From: Burkholderia sp. Nafp2/4-1b
GTDB taxonomy: Bacteria > Pseudomonadota > Gammaproteobacteria > Burkholderiales > Burkholderiaceae
Assembly (NCBI RefSeq): GCF_003635165.1
Contig: NZ_ML058597.1
Coordinates: forward strand, 248,001-312,000
Reading direction: 5' to 3'
Length of the DNA stretch: 64,000 nucleotides
Shown here: in pieces, positions 26,337 to 34,269 of the stretch
Position numbering within the stretch: the first letter of the stretch is position 1
Layout of the letters: each line of letters opens with the position of its first letter
Program-made: the position numbers and the translations under genes
Notes under the pieces: generated by a model
What the model was told of the DNA's origin: nothing
What the model saw: the letters and a program-made list of their open reading frames with translations, nothing else
Database searches by the model: none

Positions 26337-27398
26337 ATGAGTCTGGGTTCGTTTATCCGCAAGCAGTTCATCGACGTCCTGCAATGGACGGAAGACACCG
26401 ACGGCGTGCTGGTCTGGCGCTATCCGATGGAAGACCAGGAGATCCAGTACGGCGGCCAGCTGACCGTGCGCGAGACGCAGGTCGCGATCTTCGTCAACGA
26501 AGGCAAGGTCGCCGACGTGTTCCAGCCCGGGCTGTACAAGCTGGAAACGCGCACGCTGCCGGTGCTCACGTACCTGAAGAACTGGGACAAGTTCTTTCAG
26601 TCGCCTTTCAAGTCGGACGTCTACTTCTTCAGCACGCGGCTGCAGCTCGGCCGCCGCTGGGGCACCGCACAGCCGGTGACGATCCGCGATCGCGAATTCG
26701 GCTTCGTACAGGTGCGCGCGTTCGGCATCTACTCGTACCGGATCGTCGATGCGGCCGCGTTCCACCGCGAGGTGAGCGGCACGCGCGCACAGTACACGGT
26801 CGACGATCTCGAGCAACAGCTGCGCAACCTGGTCGTGACCGCGATGAGCACGACGTTCGGCTCGGCCGACGTGCCGTTCGTCGACATGGCCGCGAACCAG
26901 ACACTGCTGTCGCAGCGCGTCGCCGACGCGCTGGTGCCGGTGTTCACGCGCTACGGGCTCGCGCTCGATGCGTTCGCGGTCGAAAGCGTGTCGCTGCCGG
27001 CCGAGCTGCAGAAGGCGCTCGACCTGCGGATCGGTGCGGGGATGGCCGGCGATCTCGCCCGCGCGACGCAATACCAGACCGCACAGGCGATCCCGCTCGC
27101 CGCGCAGAACCCCGGCGGCATCGCGGGCGTCGGCGCAGGGCTGGCTGCCGGCGCGGCGATCGGGCAGGCGATGGCCGGTCAGATCGCGGGCGCCGCGCAA
27201 CCGGCACAGGCCGCACCGCCCGCGCCCGTCGCGGCACCGGTTGCCGCCGCGCAGCCGGCCGCTCCGGCCGCCCAGGCCGAGACGACGGATTACGTGCAAC
27301 GCCTCGAACAGCTGAAGGCGCTGCTCGACAAGGGCCTCGTGACCGAAGAAGACTACTCGCGCGCGAAGGCGGAAATCCTCGCGAAGCTCACCCGGTAA
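26337..27398 (+). CDS. SPFH-domain protein with C-terminal SHOCT domain
   Basis: A 353-residue protein. Residues about 20-230 form a virion-core/SPFH-like domain (DGVLVWRYPMEDQEIQYG, VREAQVAIFVNEGKV-like GETQ region, FSTRLQLGRRWGTAQPV, and FGIYSYRIVDAAAFHREV). An Ala/Pro-rich, probably disordered linker follows (about 255-315), and the last 35 residues are a SHOCT module (RLEQLKALLDKGLVTEEDYSRAKAEILAKL pattern). GAGGAG precedes ATG 26337. SPFH proteins form ring-shaped assemblies on membranes; SHOCT typically mediates oligomerisation. It sits between DUF350 and DUF4178 genes, supporting a membrane-microdomain scaffold role. Confidence 0.87.
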   Translation: MSLGSFIRKQFIDVLQWTEDTDGVLVWRYPMEDQEIQYGGQLTVRETQVAIFVNEGKVADVFQPGLYKLETRTLPVLTYLKNWDKFFQSPFKSDVYFFSTRLQLGRRWGTAQPVTIRDREFGFVQVRAFGIYSYRIVDAAAFHREVSGTRAQYTVDDLEQQLRNLVVTAMSTTFGSADVPFVDMAANQTLLSQRVADALVPVFTRYGLALDAFAVESVSLPAELQKALDLRIGAGMAGDLARATQYQTAQAIPLAAQNPGGIAGVGAGLAAGAAIGQAMAGQIAGAAQPAQAAPPAPVAAPVAAAQPAAPAAQAETTDYVQRLEQLKALLDKGLVTEEDYSRAKAEILAKLTR

Positions 27399-27407
27399 GC
27401 GTCGCGC

Positions 27408-28928
27408 ATGTTCAGTACTTCGTGCCCCCAGTGCGGCGCGCCGGTCGAGTTTCGCTCGGCGGCGGCGGTCATGGCCGTCTGTGCGTTCTGCCGCAGCACG
27501 CTGCTCAAGCGTGGTGCCGACGTCGAACGTATCGGCGAGCTCGCCACGGTGCTCGACGATGCATCGCCGATCCAGATCGGCACGGCCGGACGCTACGGCA
27601 AGCGCACGTTCACCGTGCTCGGCCGCATCCAGATGACCTACGACGCCGGCGTGTGGAGCGAGTGGTACGTCGTATTCGACGACGGCGCGTTCGGTTGGTT
27701 GTCCGATGCGTCGGGCCAGTACGCAGTCACCGTGCGCGAGCCCGACGATGCGTCGGGCGGCGCGTGGCCCGCGTTCAACACGCTCGAACCCGGCATGCGG
27801 ATCGATCACGGCGGCCGCGCGTACCTCGTGTCCGACGTGCGTACCGCACGCTGCACGGGCGGCGACGGCGAGTTGCCGTTCCGCGTCGATGCGGGCTGGG
27901 AAGCGCGCGTGGTCGACCTGCGCACCGGCAACGCATTCGCGACCTACGACTATTCGGATGCCGACGCGAATGGCGGGAGCCCGGCCGTCTATACGGGCGA
28001 GGCGATTGAGTTCGACGCACTCGCGTTCACGGGGCTGCGCGATGCCGACACCGACACGCGCGAGCCACGCGGCGCGCAGATGGTGCCGTTCGCGTGCCCG
28101 AGCTGCGGCGCGTCGCTGTCGTATGCGCCGAACGTGGCCGACTACGTCGTATGCGGCAGCTGTCACACGGGCGTGCAGTGCACGGCCGAGCAGCAGACTG
28201 TGTTCGCCGCGCAGCGCAAGCTCGATGCGGTGAAGGGCGCGCTGGAACTCGGCGCGATCGGCACGTTCGACGGCGTGAAGTACACGGTGATCGGCATGAT
28301 GCGTTGCCGCGTGCCGGATGACGACGGCACGTGGGACGAATACCTGCTGCTGAATCCGAAGCGCGGCTTCCTGTGGCTCGTGCAGAGCGAAGGGCGCTGG
28401 GAGCGCGTGCAGGTGCTCGATCACTGGCCGACGATCGGCGGCGAGTCCGACATCGTCGACGGCGGCAAGACGTATCGGCTGCGCGAAGCGTACGACGCCG
28501 AAGTGGTGTACGTGGTCGGCGCGTTCAACTGGCGTGTGCAGGTCGGCGACCGCACGGCGATTGCCGACTACGGCTGGCAGAAGGACAAGCTCACGCGCGA
28601 GCGCAGCGCCGCTGAAATCGTCTGGTCGCGTGCGCGGCCGCTGTCGGCGAGCGCGCTGGCCGAACGCTTCGCGACACCGGCGCTCGCCAAGGAAGCGGTT
28701 GCGGGCGCAACGGGTTCGGCCGGTGCGTCGACTGGCCTGTTCGGCACGAAACATCCGCACAGCTTCGCGCCGCTGCCGATCGTGTTCAGCGCGCTGCTGG
28801 TGATCTTCAACATGGGTTCGCTGTTCTCGTTCAGCGGCCGTTCCGTCTACGTGCTGGTCGGCCTGCTCGTACTGTGGCTGCCCGAATGGCTGTGGAAGAG
28901 CTTCGCATCGGACGGGGGCAACGCGTAA
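27408..28928 (+). CDS. DUF4178 domain protein with two zinc ribbons and C-terminal helices
   Basis: A 506-residue protein built of duplicated units. An N-terminal zinc ribbon (CPQCGAPVEF ... CAFCRS) is followed by one DUF4178 domain, then a second ribbon (CPSCGASLSY ... CGSCHTG, near residues 227-252) and a second DUF4178 domain to about residue 395. Two hydrophobic helices at about 445-490 end the protein, so the DUF4178 part is probably cytoplasmic and membrane-anchored. The function of DUF4178 is unknown. The gene ends in TAA overlapping the next ATG (28926-28930) and is embedded in the DUF350-SPFH-SAM decarboxylase operon. Confidence 0.85.
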   Translation: MFSTSCPQCGAPVEFRSAAAVMAVCAFCRSTLLKRGADVERIGELATVLDDASPIQIGTAGRYGKRTFTVLGRIQMTYDAGVWSEWYVVFDDGAFGWLSDASGQYAVTVREPDDASGGAWPAFNTLEPGMRIDHGGRAYLVSDVRTARCTGGDGELPFRVDAGWEARVVDLRTGNAFATYDYSDADANGGSPAVYTGEAIEFDALAFTGLRDADTDTREPRGAQMVPFACPSCGASLSYAPNVADYVVCGSCHTGVQCTAEQQTVFAAQRKLDAVKGALELGAIGTFDGVKYTVIGMMRCRVPDDDGTWDEYLLLNPKRGFLWLVQSEGRWERVQVLDHWPTIGGESDIVDGGKTYRLREAYDAEVVYVVGAFNWRVQVGDRTAIADYGWQKDKLTRERSAAEIVWSRARPLSASALAERFATPALAKEAVAGATGSAGASTGLFGTKHPHSFAPLPIVFSALLVIFNMGSLFSFSGRSVYVLVGLLVLWLPEWLWKSFASDGGNA

Positions 28929-29074
28929 TGCGCTACATCGTCTACGGTCTGTACGGGCTGATCGTCGTCACGTTGTTCAGCTGCGCGTCGATCGGCGGCA
29001 GCGGCTCGGGCGGCGGCGGGTGGGGCAGTTCGTCGGCGCGCAGCGGCTACTCGTCGTACGGGGCGCACAAGTGA
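28928..29074 (+). CDS. Small Gly/Ser-rich membrane or lipoprotein-like peptide
   Basis: A 48-residue ORF overlapping the previous stop codon by one base and ending TGA, which overlaps the GTG of the SAM decarboxylase. The first 20 residues are hydrophobic (YIVYGLYGLIVVTLFSC), Cys20 standing at a nearly lipobox-like position, and the rest is Gly/Ser-rich with repeated GSGG and SGYSS. Tight overlaps on both sides argue that it is translated. It could be a lipoprotein or a membrane-tethered peptide; nothing like it is known to me. Confidence 0.55.
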   Translation: MRYIVYGLYGLIVVTLFSCASIGGSGSGGGGWGSSSARSGYSSYGAHK

Positions 29075-29445
29075 CGGCGCGCGACGGTCTCGTTGCGCCG
29101 CACGCGACGCTCGGCTCGCACGTGCTGGCCGATCTCGCCGGCATCGACGCGGCGCTGCTGCGCGATGCCGCGCGGCTCGAGGCGATTCTCACCGACGCTG
29201 CGCGGCAGGCCGGCGCGCGCGTGATCGGCGCGCATTTTCATCATTTCGGTGGCGAGCATGGCGTGACGGGCGTCGTGCTCCTCGCTGAATCGCACATCAC
29301 GATTCATACGTGGCCCGAGCACGGCTTCGCGGCCGTCGACGCGTTCATGTGCGGCGCCGCGCGCGCGGCCGATGCGGTCGATGCGATCGCCGCCGCGCTC
29401 GGCACGCACGCGCAGGTACGGCAGCAGGTGGCGCGCGGCGCGTGA
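29071..29445 (+). CDS. S-adenosylmethionine decarboxylase proenzyme (SpeD/SpeH type)
   Basis: A 124-residue class 1B SAM decarboxylase. The self-processing site is LAESHITIHTWPEH, where Glu73-Ser74 would be cleaved and Ser74 turned into the pyruvoyl cofactor; the acid catalyst His-His pair is GAHFHHFGGEHG and the later AFMCG supplies Cys95. It supplies decarboxylated SAM, the aminopropyl donor for the divergently encoded spermidine-synthase-like protein. The start is GTG 29071, overlapping the previous stop (GTGA). It is the last gene of the DUF350 operon. Confidence 0.88.
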   Translation: MTARDGLVAPHATLGSHVLADLAGIDAALLRDAARLEAILTDAARQAGARVIGAHFHHFGGEHGVTGVVLLAESHITIHTWPEHGFAAVDAFMCGAARAADAVDAIAAALGTHAQVRQQVARGA

Positions 29446-29452
29446 GCGACGC

Positions 29453-29908
29453 TCAATAGTGCGGCAACGCTTCGGCTTCGGCCCAGCGCTTGAACGAGTC
29501 GAGACGCCGGCGCGTGTGTACGAGATAGAACGCGCCGATCAGCGGTTCGAGCAGCCAGCGCAGCCACGTCGGCTGCGCGCGGAAGTGGTACGTAAACTTC
29601 ACCTCGGTCGTGTCCGCCGTGCGCTCGGTGAAATTCCAGCTGCCGCTGAAGCGTTCGAGCACCTTCGGCCCGTCGACCATTTCGACGGCCGCGACCTGCG
29701 GCGGGCGGTACGAGGTGTAGCGCGACACCATCGTCGCGCCCGACTGGCTGCGGCAGAACGCATCGACGCCGACGTCGGCCGCCATTCCGTCGAGCAGATA
29801 CGCGTCGGAGAGGAAACTGTCCCACACGAGCCGCCGCGCGTAGTCCTGCGACCACGTGAAGAGGCGTCTGCGATCGACGCCGACGATCCGGCTGACTGAG
29901 ATCCTCAT
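29453..29908 (-). CDS. SRPBCC-superfamily (START/RatA-like) protein
   Basis: A 151-residue cytoplasmic protein resembling the polyketide-cyclase/START-like RatA group (helix-grip fold). Visible elements are an N-terminal beta strand with RISVSRIVGVDRRRLFTW, VSRYTSYRPPQVAAVEMVDGP, FSGSWNFTERTADTTEVKFTYHFRA, and a long C-terminal helix FYLVHTRRRLDSFKRWAE. It probably binds a hydrophobic ligand. I chose ATG 29908 on domain grounds; ATG 29932 is possible, and neither has a good ribosome-binding site. It is convergent with the SAM decarboxylase operon, just seven bases away. Confidence 0.72.
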   Translation of the reverse strand: MRISVSRIVGVDRRRLFTWSQDYARRLVWDSFLSDAYLLDGMAADVGVDAFCRSQSGATMVSRYTSYRPPQVAAVEMVDGPKVLERFSGSWNFTERTADTTEVKFTYHFRAQPTWLRWLLEPLIGAFYLVHTRRRLDSFKRWAEAEALPHY

Positions 29909-30093
29909 GATGGGTGGCAGGCGCAACGGCATGGATTGGGATGAAATCGAGTGTACCGCGCCAAAACTGCGCATTTCTTCAGACTTCGTCAAGTCGAGCG
30001 CATGCTCGATTGATCTTCTCCGGGAATTCCCCTACGATTGATTCCATGCCTTCGGGAAAGACCCGAAGCGTTTCAATCTCTTGAGGGAGCCTC

Positions 30094-31134
30094 ATGAGTA
30101 CGCAACAGAACCGGCGCTTCGACGCGCTCGTTTTCATTGGTCGTTTCCAGCCCCCGCATCGTGGTCACCTGAACGTGCTGAAGTCGGCACTGAGCCGGGC
30201 CGAGCGCGTGTGCGTGCTGATCGGGTCGACCGACAAGCCGCGCACCATCAAGGATCCGTTCTCGTTCGACGAGCGCCGCCAGATGCTGGCTTCGCTGCTC
30301 GATCCGTCCGAGCGCGACCGCGTGACGGTCGCGCCCGTGCAGGATTCGACGTACAACGACGGCGACTGGGTGCGCTGGGTGCAGGATGCCGTGGCCGCCG
30401 CGCTCGGCGACGTCGCGCAACGCAAGGTCGGGCTGATCGGCCACGAGAAGGACGCCACATCGTATTACCTGCGGATGTTCCCGCAATGGGAGCTCGTCGA
30501 CGTCGATGCGACCGAAGACATCTCCGCCACCGAAATCCGCGACCAGTATTTCGCCGAACGCACGAACAGCTTCGTGCAGTGGGCGGTGCCGGAACCGGTG
30601 TTCGGCTGGCTCGAACGTTTCCGCACGCAGCCGGAATTCGCGCAGCTGAAGGCCGAGGCCGAATTCATCGCGGGTTATCGCAAGGCCTGGTCGGCCGCGC
30701 CGTACCCGGTCACGTTCGTGACGGTCGATGCGGTGGTCGTGCATTCGGGCCATATCCTGCTCGTGCGCCGGCGCAGCGAACCGGGCCGCGGCCTGTGGGC
30801 GCTGCCGGGCGGGTTCGTGAATCAGGACGAGCGGCTCGACGCGGCGTGCATCCGCGAACTGCGCGAGGAAACCGGCCTGAAGCTGCCGGAGCCCGTGCTG
30901 CGCGGCTCGATCAAGGATCGCCAGGTGTTCGATCATCCGACCCGCTCGCTGCGCGGCCGCACGATCACGCACGCGTGCCTGTTCAACTTCCCGACCGGCG
31001 AGCTGCCGCGCGTGAAGGGCAGCGACGACGCCGACAAGGCGCGCTGGGTGCCGCTCAACGAATTCGCGCAGATGCGCAACGTGATGTTCGAGGATCACTT
31101 CGAGATCGCGTATCACTTCCTGGGGAAGCTGTGA
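30094..31134 (+). CDS. nadM: Bifunctional NMN adenylyltransferase/Nudix hydrolase
   Basis: A 346-residue two-domain NAD-salvage enzyme. The N-terminal nucleotidyltransferase (about 1-180) has GRFQPPHRGHLNVL with the HxGH motif HRGH at 22-25 and the ISATEIR motif (near 143-149), as in NadM, which makes NAD from NMN and ATP. The C-terminal Nudix domain (about 200-346) has the full Nudix box: Gly240, then Glu246 and RELREETGL (254-262), for cleaving ADP-ribose or related nucleotides. GAGGGAG lies just before the ATG. It precedes a NadV-like gene by 74 bases, together making a two-step nicotinamide-to-NAD route. Confidence 0.92.
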   Translation: MSTQQNRRFDALVFIGRFQPPHRGHLNVLKSALSRAERVCVLIGSTDKPRTIKDPFSFDERRQMLASLLDPSERDRVTVAPVQDSTYNDGDWVRWVQDAVAAALGDVAQRKVGLIGHEKDATSYYLRMFPQWELVDVDATEDISATEIRDQYFAERTNSFVQWAVPEPVFGWLERFRTQPEFAQLKAEAEFIAGYRKAWSAAPYPVTFVTVDAVVVHSGHILLVRRRSEPGRGLWALPGGFVNQDERLDAACIRELREETGLKLPEPVLRGSIKDRQVFDHPTRSLRGRTITHACLFNFPTGELPRVKGSDDADKARWVPLNEFAQMRNVMFEDHFEIAYHFLGKL

Positions 31135-31191
31135 TCTGCTGATTCCCCGGATTCCGGTCCGCCGCGACAGACGCGGCGGCACATCAACGGC

Positions 31192-31206
31192 CTAGAGGAG
31201 CTCTAG
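31192..31206 (+). promoter_or_regulatory. Inverted repeat around the nadV ribosome-binding site
   Basis: CTAGAG (31192-31197) and CTCTAG (31201-31206) flank the three bases GAG, and the SD sequence GAGGAG (31195-31200) lies within them. The 6-bp hairpin, with a 3-base loop, would put the SD in the stem, so it could reduce nadV translation. Confidence 0.35.
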
Positions 31207-31208
31207 CC

Positions 31209-32642
31209 ATGCAAAACGATCCCGGCGGCTTTGCCGCGGTTCTCGCCAATCCGATCCTCAATACGGATTCGTACAAGGCTTCCCACTTCCTGCAATATCC
31301 GCCCGACGCGCAGGCGATGTTCTCGTACATCGAATCGCGCGGCGGCCGCTACGACCGTACGCTGTTCTTCGGCCTACAGATGCTGCTGAAGGAATATCTG
31401 TGCCGCCCGATCACGCACGCGATGATCGATGACGCGCGCGACTTCTTCGCGGTGCATGGCGAACCGTTCAACGAGGACGGGTGGCGGTATATCGTCGCGC
31501 ACTACGACGGCTACCTGCCGGTGAGGATTCGCGCGGTGCCGGAAGGGTCGATCGTGCCCGTGCACAACGTGCTGATGACCGTCGAATGCGATGACTCTAA
31601 GGTGTTCTGGCTTGCGTCGTATCTCGAGACGATGCTGTTGCGTGTGTGGTACCCGGTGACGGTCGCGACGCGCAGCTGGCACCTGCGGCAGACGATCCGC
31701 CGTTTTCTCGAGAAGACCGACGACGATCTCGCGCTGTTGCCGTTCAAGCTGCACGACTTCGGCGCGCGCGGCGTGTCGAGCGCGGAATCGGCCGCGATCG
31801 GCGGCGCGGCGCATCTCGTGAGTTTCATGGGTTCGGATACGGTGCTCGGCGTGCTCGCCGCGAACCGCTTCTACCGCGAGCCGATGGCAGCGTACTCGGT
31901 GCCGGCGGCCGAGCACAGCACGATCACGTCGTGGGGGCGTGAGGGCGAGATCGACGCTTACCGGAATATGATCAGTCGCTTCGGTTTGCCGGGTGCGATC
32001 GTATCAGTCGTGTCGGACTCCTATGATCTGTTCGCCGCGCTTGAAATGTGGGGTGGCCCGCTGCGTCAGGCGGTGCTCGCTTCGGGCGCGACGCTCGTCG
32101 TGCGTCCCGATTCGGGCGACCCGGTCGCGATCGTGCTGCAGACCGTGCGCGCGCTCGATGCATCGTTCGGCTCCACCGTGAACGGCAAGGCGCGGCGCGT
32201 GCTGAACCGCGTGCGCGTGATCCAGGGCGACGGCGTCGACGAGCAATCGATCGACGCGATTCTCGCCGCGCTCGACGACGCTGGTTATGCGGCCGGCAAC
32301 GTCGTATTCGGGATGGGCGGCGCGCTGCTGCAGCGGGTGAATCGCGATACCCAGCGCTTCGCGATGAAGTGCTCGGCGATCCGGCGTGGCGACGTGTGGC
32401 ACGACGTTCGCAAGGACCCGGTCACCGATCTGGGCAAGCGTTCGAAGCAGGGGCGGCTGACGTTGCTGCGCAACCGGCGCACCGGTGAGTATCGGACGGT
32501 CGCGTTGCCGGTCGCATGGGACGATCGTGCGCTCGAAGGCGAGTGGGACGATGCGCTCGAAACGGTGTTCGATACGGGGCGGTTGTTGGTCGATGCCACG
32601 TTCGCCGAAGTTCGGGCGAGGGCGCACGCGGCGGAGGCTTGA
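31209..32642 (+). CDS. nadV: Nicotinamide phosphoribosyltransferase (NadV/NAMPT type)
   Basis: A 477-residue enzyme of the NAMPT family, converting nicotinamide and PRPP to NMN. Family features are NTDSYKASHFLQYPPD at the N-terminus, IESRGG, FGLQ, HDFGARGVSSAESA, FMGSDTV (Asp210) and the catalytic His236 in PAAEHSTITSWG, equivalent to human His247; VRPDSGDPV is the phosphate-binding segment. The gene follows the NadM-Nudix gene, and the two probably form one operon for bypass salvage of nicotinamide. The SD GAGGAG is embedded in a small inverted repeat. Confidence 0.92.
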   Translation: MQNDPGGFAAVLANPILNTDSYKASHFLQYPPDAQAMFSYIESRGGRYDRTLFFGLQMLLKEYLCRPITHAMIDDARDFFAVHGEPFNEDGWRYIVAHYDGYLPVRIRAVPEGSIVPVHNVLMTVECDDSKVFWLASYLETMLLRVWYPVTVATRSWHLRQTIRRFLEKTDDDLALLPFKLHDFGARGVSSAESAAIGGAAHLVSFMGSDTVLGVLAANRFYREPMAAYSVPAAEHSTITSWGREGEIDAYRNMISRFGLPGAIVSVVSDSYDLFAALEMWGGPLRQAVLASGATLVVRPDSGDPVAIVLQTVRALDASFGSTVNGKARRVLNRVRVIQGDGVDEQSIDAILAALDDAGYAAGNVVFGMGGALLQRVNRDTQRFAMKCSAIRRGDVWHDVRKDPVTDLGKRSKQGRLTLLRNRRTGEYRTVALPVAWDDRALEGEWDDALETVFDTGRLLVDATFAEVRARAHAAEA

Positions 32643-32647
32643 CGATG

Positions 32648-32677
32648 GGCGGCGGGGCGATCGCTCACCCCGCCGCC
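32648..32677. terminator. 10-bp GC-rich hairpin between convergent nadV and mocR-like genes
   Basis: Perfect 10-bp arms (32648-32657 and 32668-32677) with a 10-base loop lie in the 43-base gap between the convergent genes. No T-tract, so efficiency is uncertain. Confidence 0.6.
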
Positions 32678-32685
32678 TTCGGTGG

Positions 32686-34143
32686 TCATCGTTCGCTGGC
32701 CAGTGTGCGGCCGCTTCGCTCCGCCATCCGTACCGCCTCCATCGCCCGCGCCAACGCATCGAACACGGCCGGCCCCTTGCAGCGCGACACGTTGAAGCGC
32801 ATGAACGACGTCGCGCTGTGCGACGCACTGAACACGTTGCCGGGCGCAAGCACTACGTCGTGGTCCAGCGCATGGCGCGCGACGCGCGCGGCATCGAGCC
32901 CGTCCGGGAACTCGGCCCACACGAACAATCCGCCGCGCGGCTCCGTCCAGATCCCGAGTCCGGCACGCGCAAGCCGCCGGATCGTTTCGCCCATCGCGTC
33001 AGCAAGCTGCGCGCGCAGGCTGTCGAGATGACGCCGGTACGTGCCGTCGACCAGCAGTCGGTGCACGAAGTTCGCGCCGATCTGCGCGTTGCCGAACGAC
33101 GTTGCGAGCTTCAGGTCGACGAGCGCGTCGATCCATTCAGGGCGCGCGGCAATATAGCCGCAGCGGATCGCGGCCGACAGCGTCTTCGAGAAACTGCCGA
33201 TCGACACCACGCGCGACAACCCGTCGAATGCCGCGAGGCGCGGCGCGGGCGTGCTCTCGAAATCCGCGAAGATGTCGTCCTCGACGATCAGCAGGCCGTG
33301 CTCGGCCGCGAGCGTCAGCAGCCGATGCGCGACGGGCGGCGCGAGCGTCGCGCCGGTCGGGTTGTGCAGCGCCGCGTTCGTGATGTACAGGCGCGGCCGG
33401 TGTTCGGCGAGTACCTGCTCGAAGCGCGCGAGATCGGGGCCGTTCGGCGTATACGGCACGCTCACGATCCGCGCGCGATGCGCGCGCAGCAACGCCTGGA
33501 AATTGAAATAGCACGGGTCGTCGAGCACGACGGTGTCGCCGGGCTCAAGCAGCAGCCGGCACACGAGATCGAGCGCATGCGTACCGCCGTCGGTCAGCAT
33601 GATCTGCGTCGGTTCCGCATGGACGCCGTGCTGCGCGAGCCGCCACGCGAGCTGCTGGCGCAACGCGGGCAGGCCGAGCGGCGTCGCGTAGTCGGTCAGC
33701 GCATCGGGCTCGTCGCGCGACACCGCACGCAATGCGCGACGCAGGCTTTCGTCCGGCAGCCACGACGACGGCAGCCAGCCGCAGCCGGGCTTCACGGAAC
33801 TCGGCGCCGCCTCGAGCGACTGGCGCGACAGCCACAGCGGATCGAGTTCGCGATCGAGGCGCGGGCCGAGTTCGGCGAGCGCGAGCGGCGGCGCGTGGCC
33901 CGACACGTAGAAGCCGGAGCCGCGCCGCGCGACGAGCACGCCTTCGCTCGCCAGCCGCTCGTAGGCGTCGACGACGGTCGACTTCGACACGTGCAGCGCG
34001 TCGGCCATCATCCGGATCGAAGGCACGCGCGCGCCGGGCATCAGCGCGCGGCTCGCGATCCGCGCGCGCAGCGTGTCCATCACGGTTTCCACGCGCGTAC
34101 GCGACGGCGCGGGCGGGGCAGGGGTCGGCACGGAACGGCTCAT
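32686..34143 (-). CDS. MocR-type transcriptional regulator (GntR HTH plus aminotransferase fold)
   Basis: A 485-residue chimeric regulator. Residues about 15-80 are a GntR winged helix (LRARIASRALMPGARVPSIR, MADALHVSKSTVVDAYERL). Residues about 115-470 are a fold-type I aminotransferase domain with LTDGGTHALDLVCRLLLEPG, the substrate-lid YCF-like DDPCYFNF, LHNPTGATLAP and the PLP lysine in SIGSFSKTLSAAIRCGYI. It probably senses a PLP-bound amino compound and controls the divergent EamA transporter gene. The start is fixed at the ATG 34143. An 8-bp inverted repeat lies between the two genes. Confidence 0.9.
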   Translation of the reverse strand: MSRSVPTPAPPAPSRTRVETVMDTLRARIASRALMPGARVPSIRMMADALHVSKSTVVDAYERLASEGVLVARRGSGFYVSGHAPPLALAELGPRLDRELDPLWLSRQSLEAAPSSVKPGCGWLPSSWLPDESLRRALRAVSRDEPDALTDYATPLGLPALRQQLAWRLAQHGVHAEPTQIMLTDGGTHALDLVCRLLLEPGDTVVLDDPCYFNFQALLRAHRARIVSVPYTPNGPDLARFEQVLAEHRPRLYITNAALHNPTGATLAPPVAHRLLTLAAEHGLLIVEDDIFADFESTPAPRLAAFDGLSRVVSIGSFSKTLSAAIRCGYIAARPEWIDALVDLKLATSFGNAQIGANFVHRLLVDGTYRRHLDSLRAQLADAMGETIRRLARAGLGIWTEPRGGLFVWAEFPDGLDAARVARHALDHDVVLAPGNVFSASHSATSFMRFNVSRCKGPAVFDALARAMEAVRMAERSGRTLASER

Positions 34144-34153
34144 GGCGAGAAGG

Positions 34154-34182
34154 AACTGTACGGCCGCTTGTCCAGTACAGTT
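34154..34182. promoter_or_regulatory. Inverted repeat in the mocR-eamA intergenic region
   Basis: AACTGTAC (34154-34161) and GTACAGTT (34175-34182) form a perfect 8-bp inverted repeat with 13-bp spacer. TTGTCC occurs within the spacer at about 34168 and again at 34182. It is the best operator candidate for the MocR-type regulator. Confidence 0.5.
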
Positions 34183-34269
34183 TGTCCGAATTGTATTGGG
34201 CTGTAGCTTACGCGCTTTTCGCGCGCGGCGGATCATCGGGCATCAACCTTTTCTCGACCAGGATTTCCC

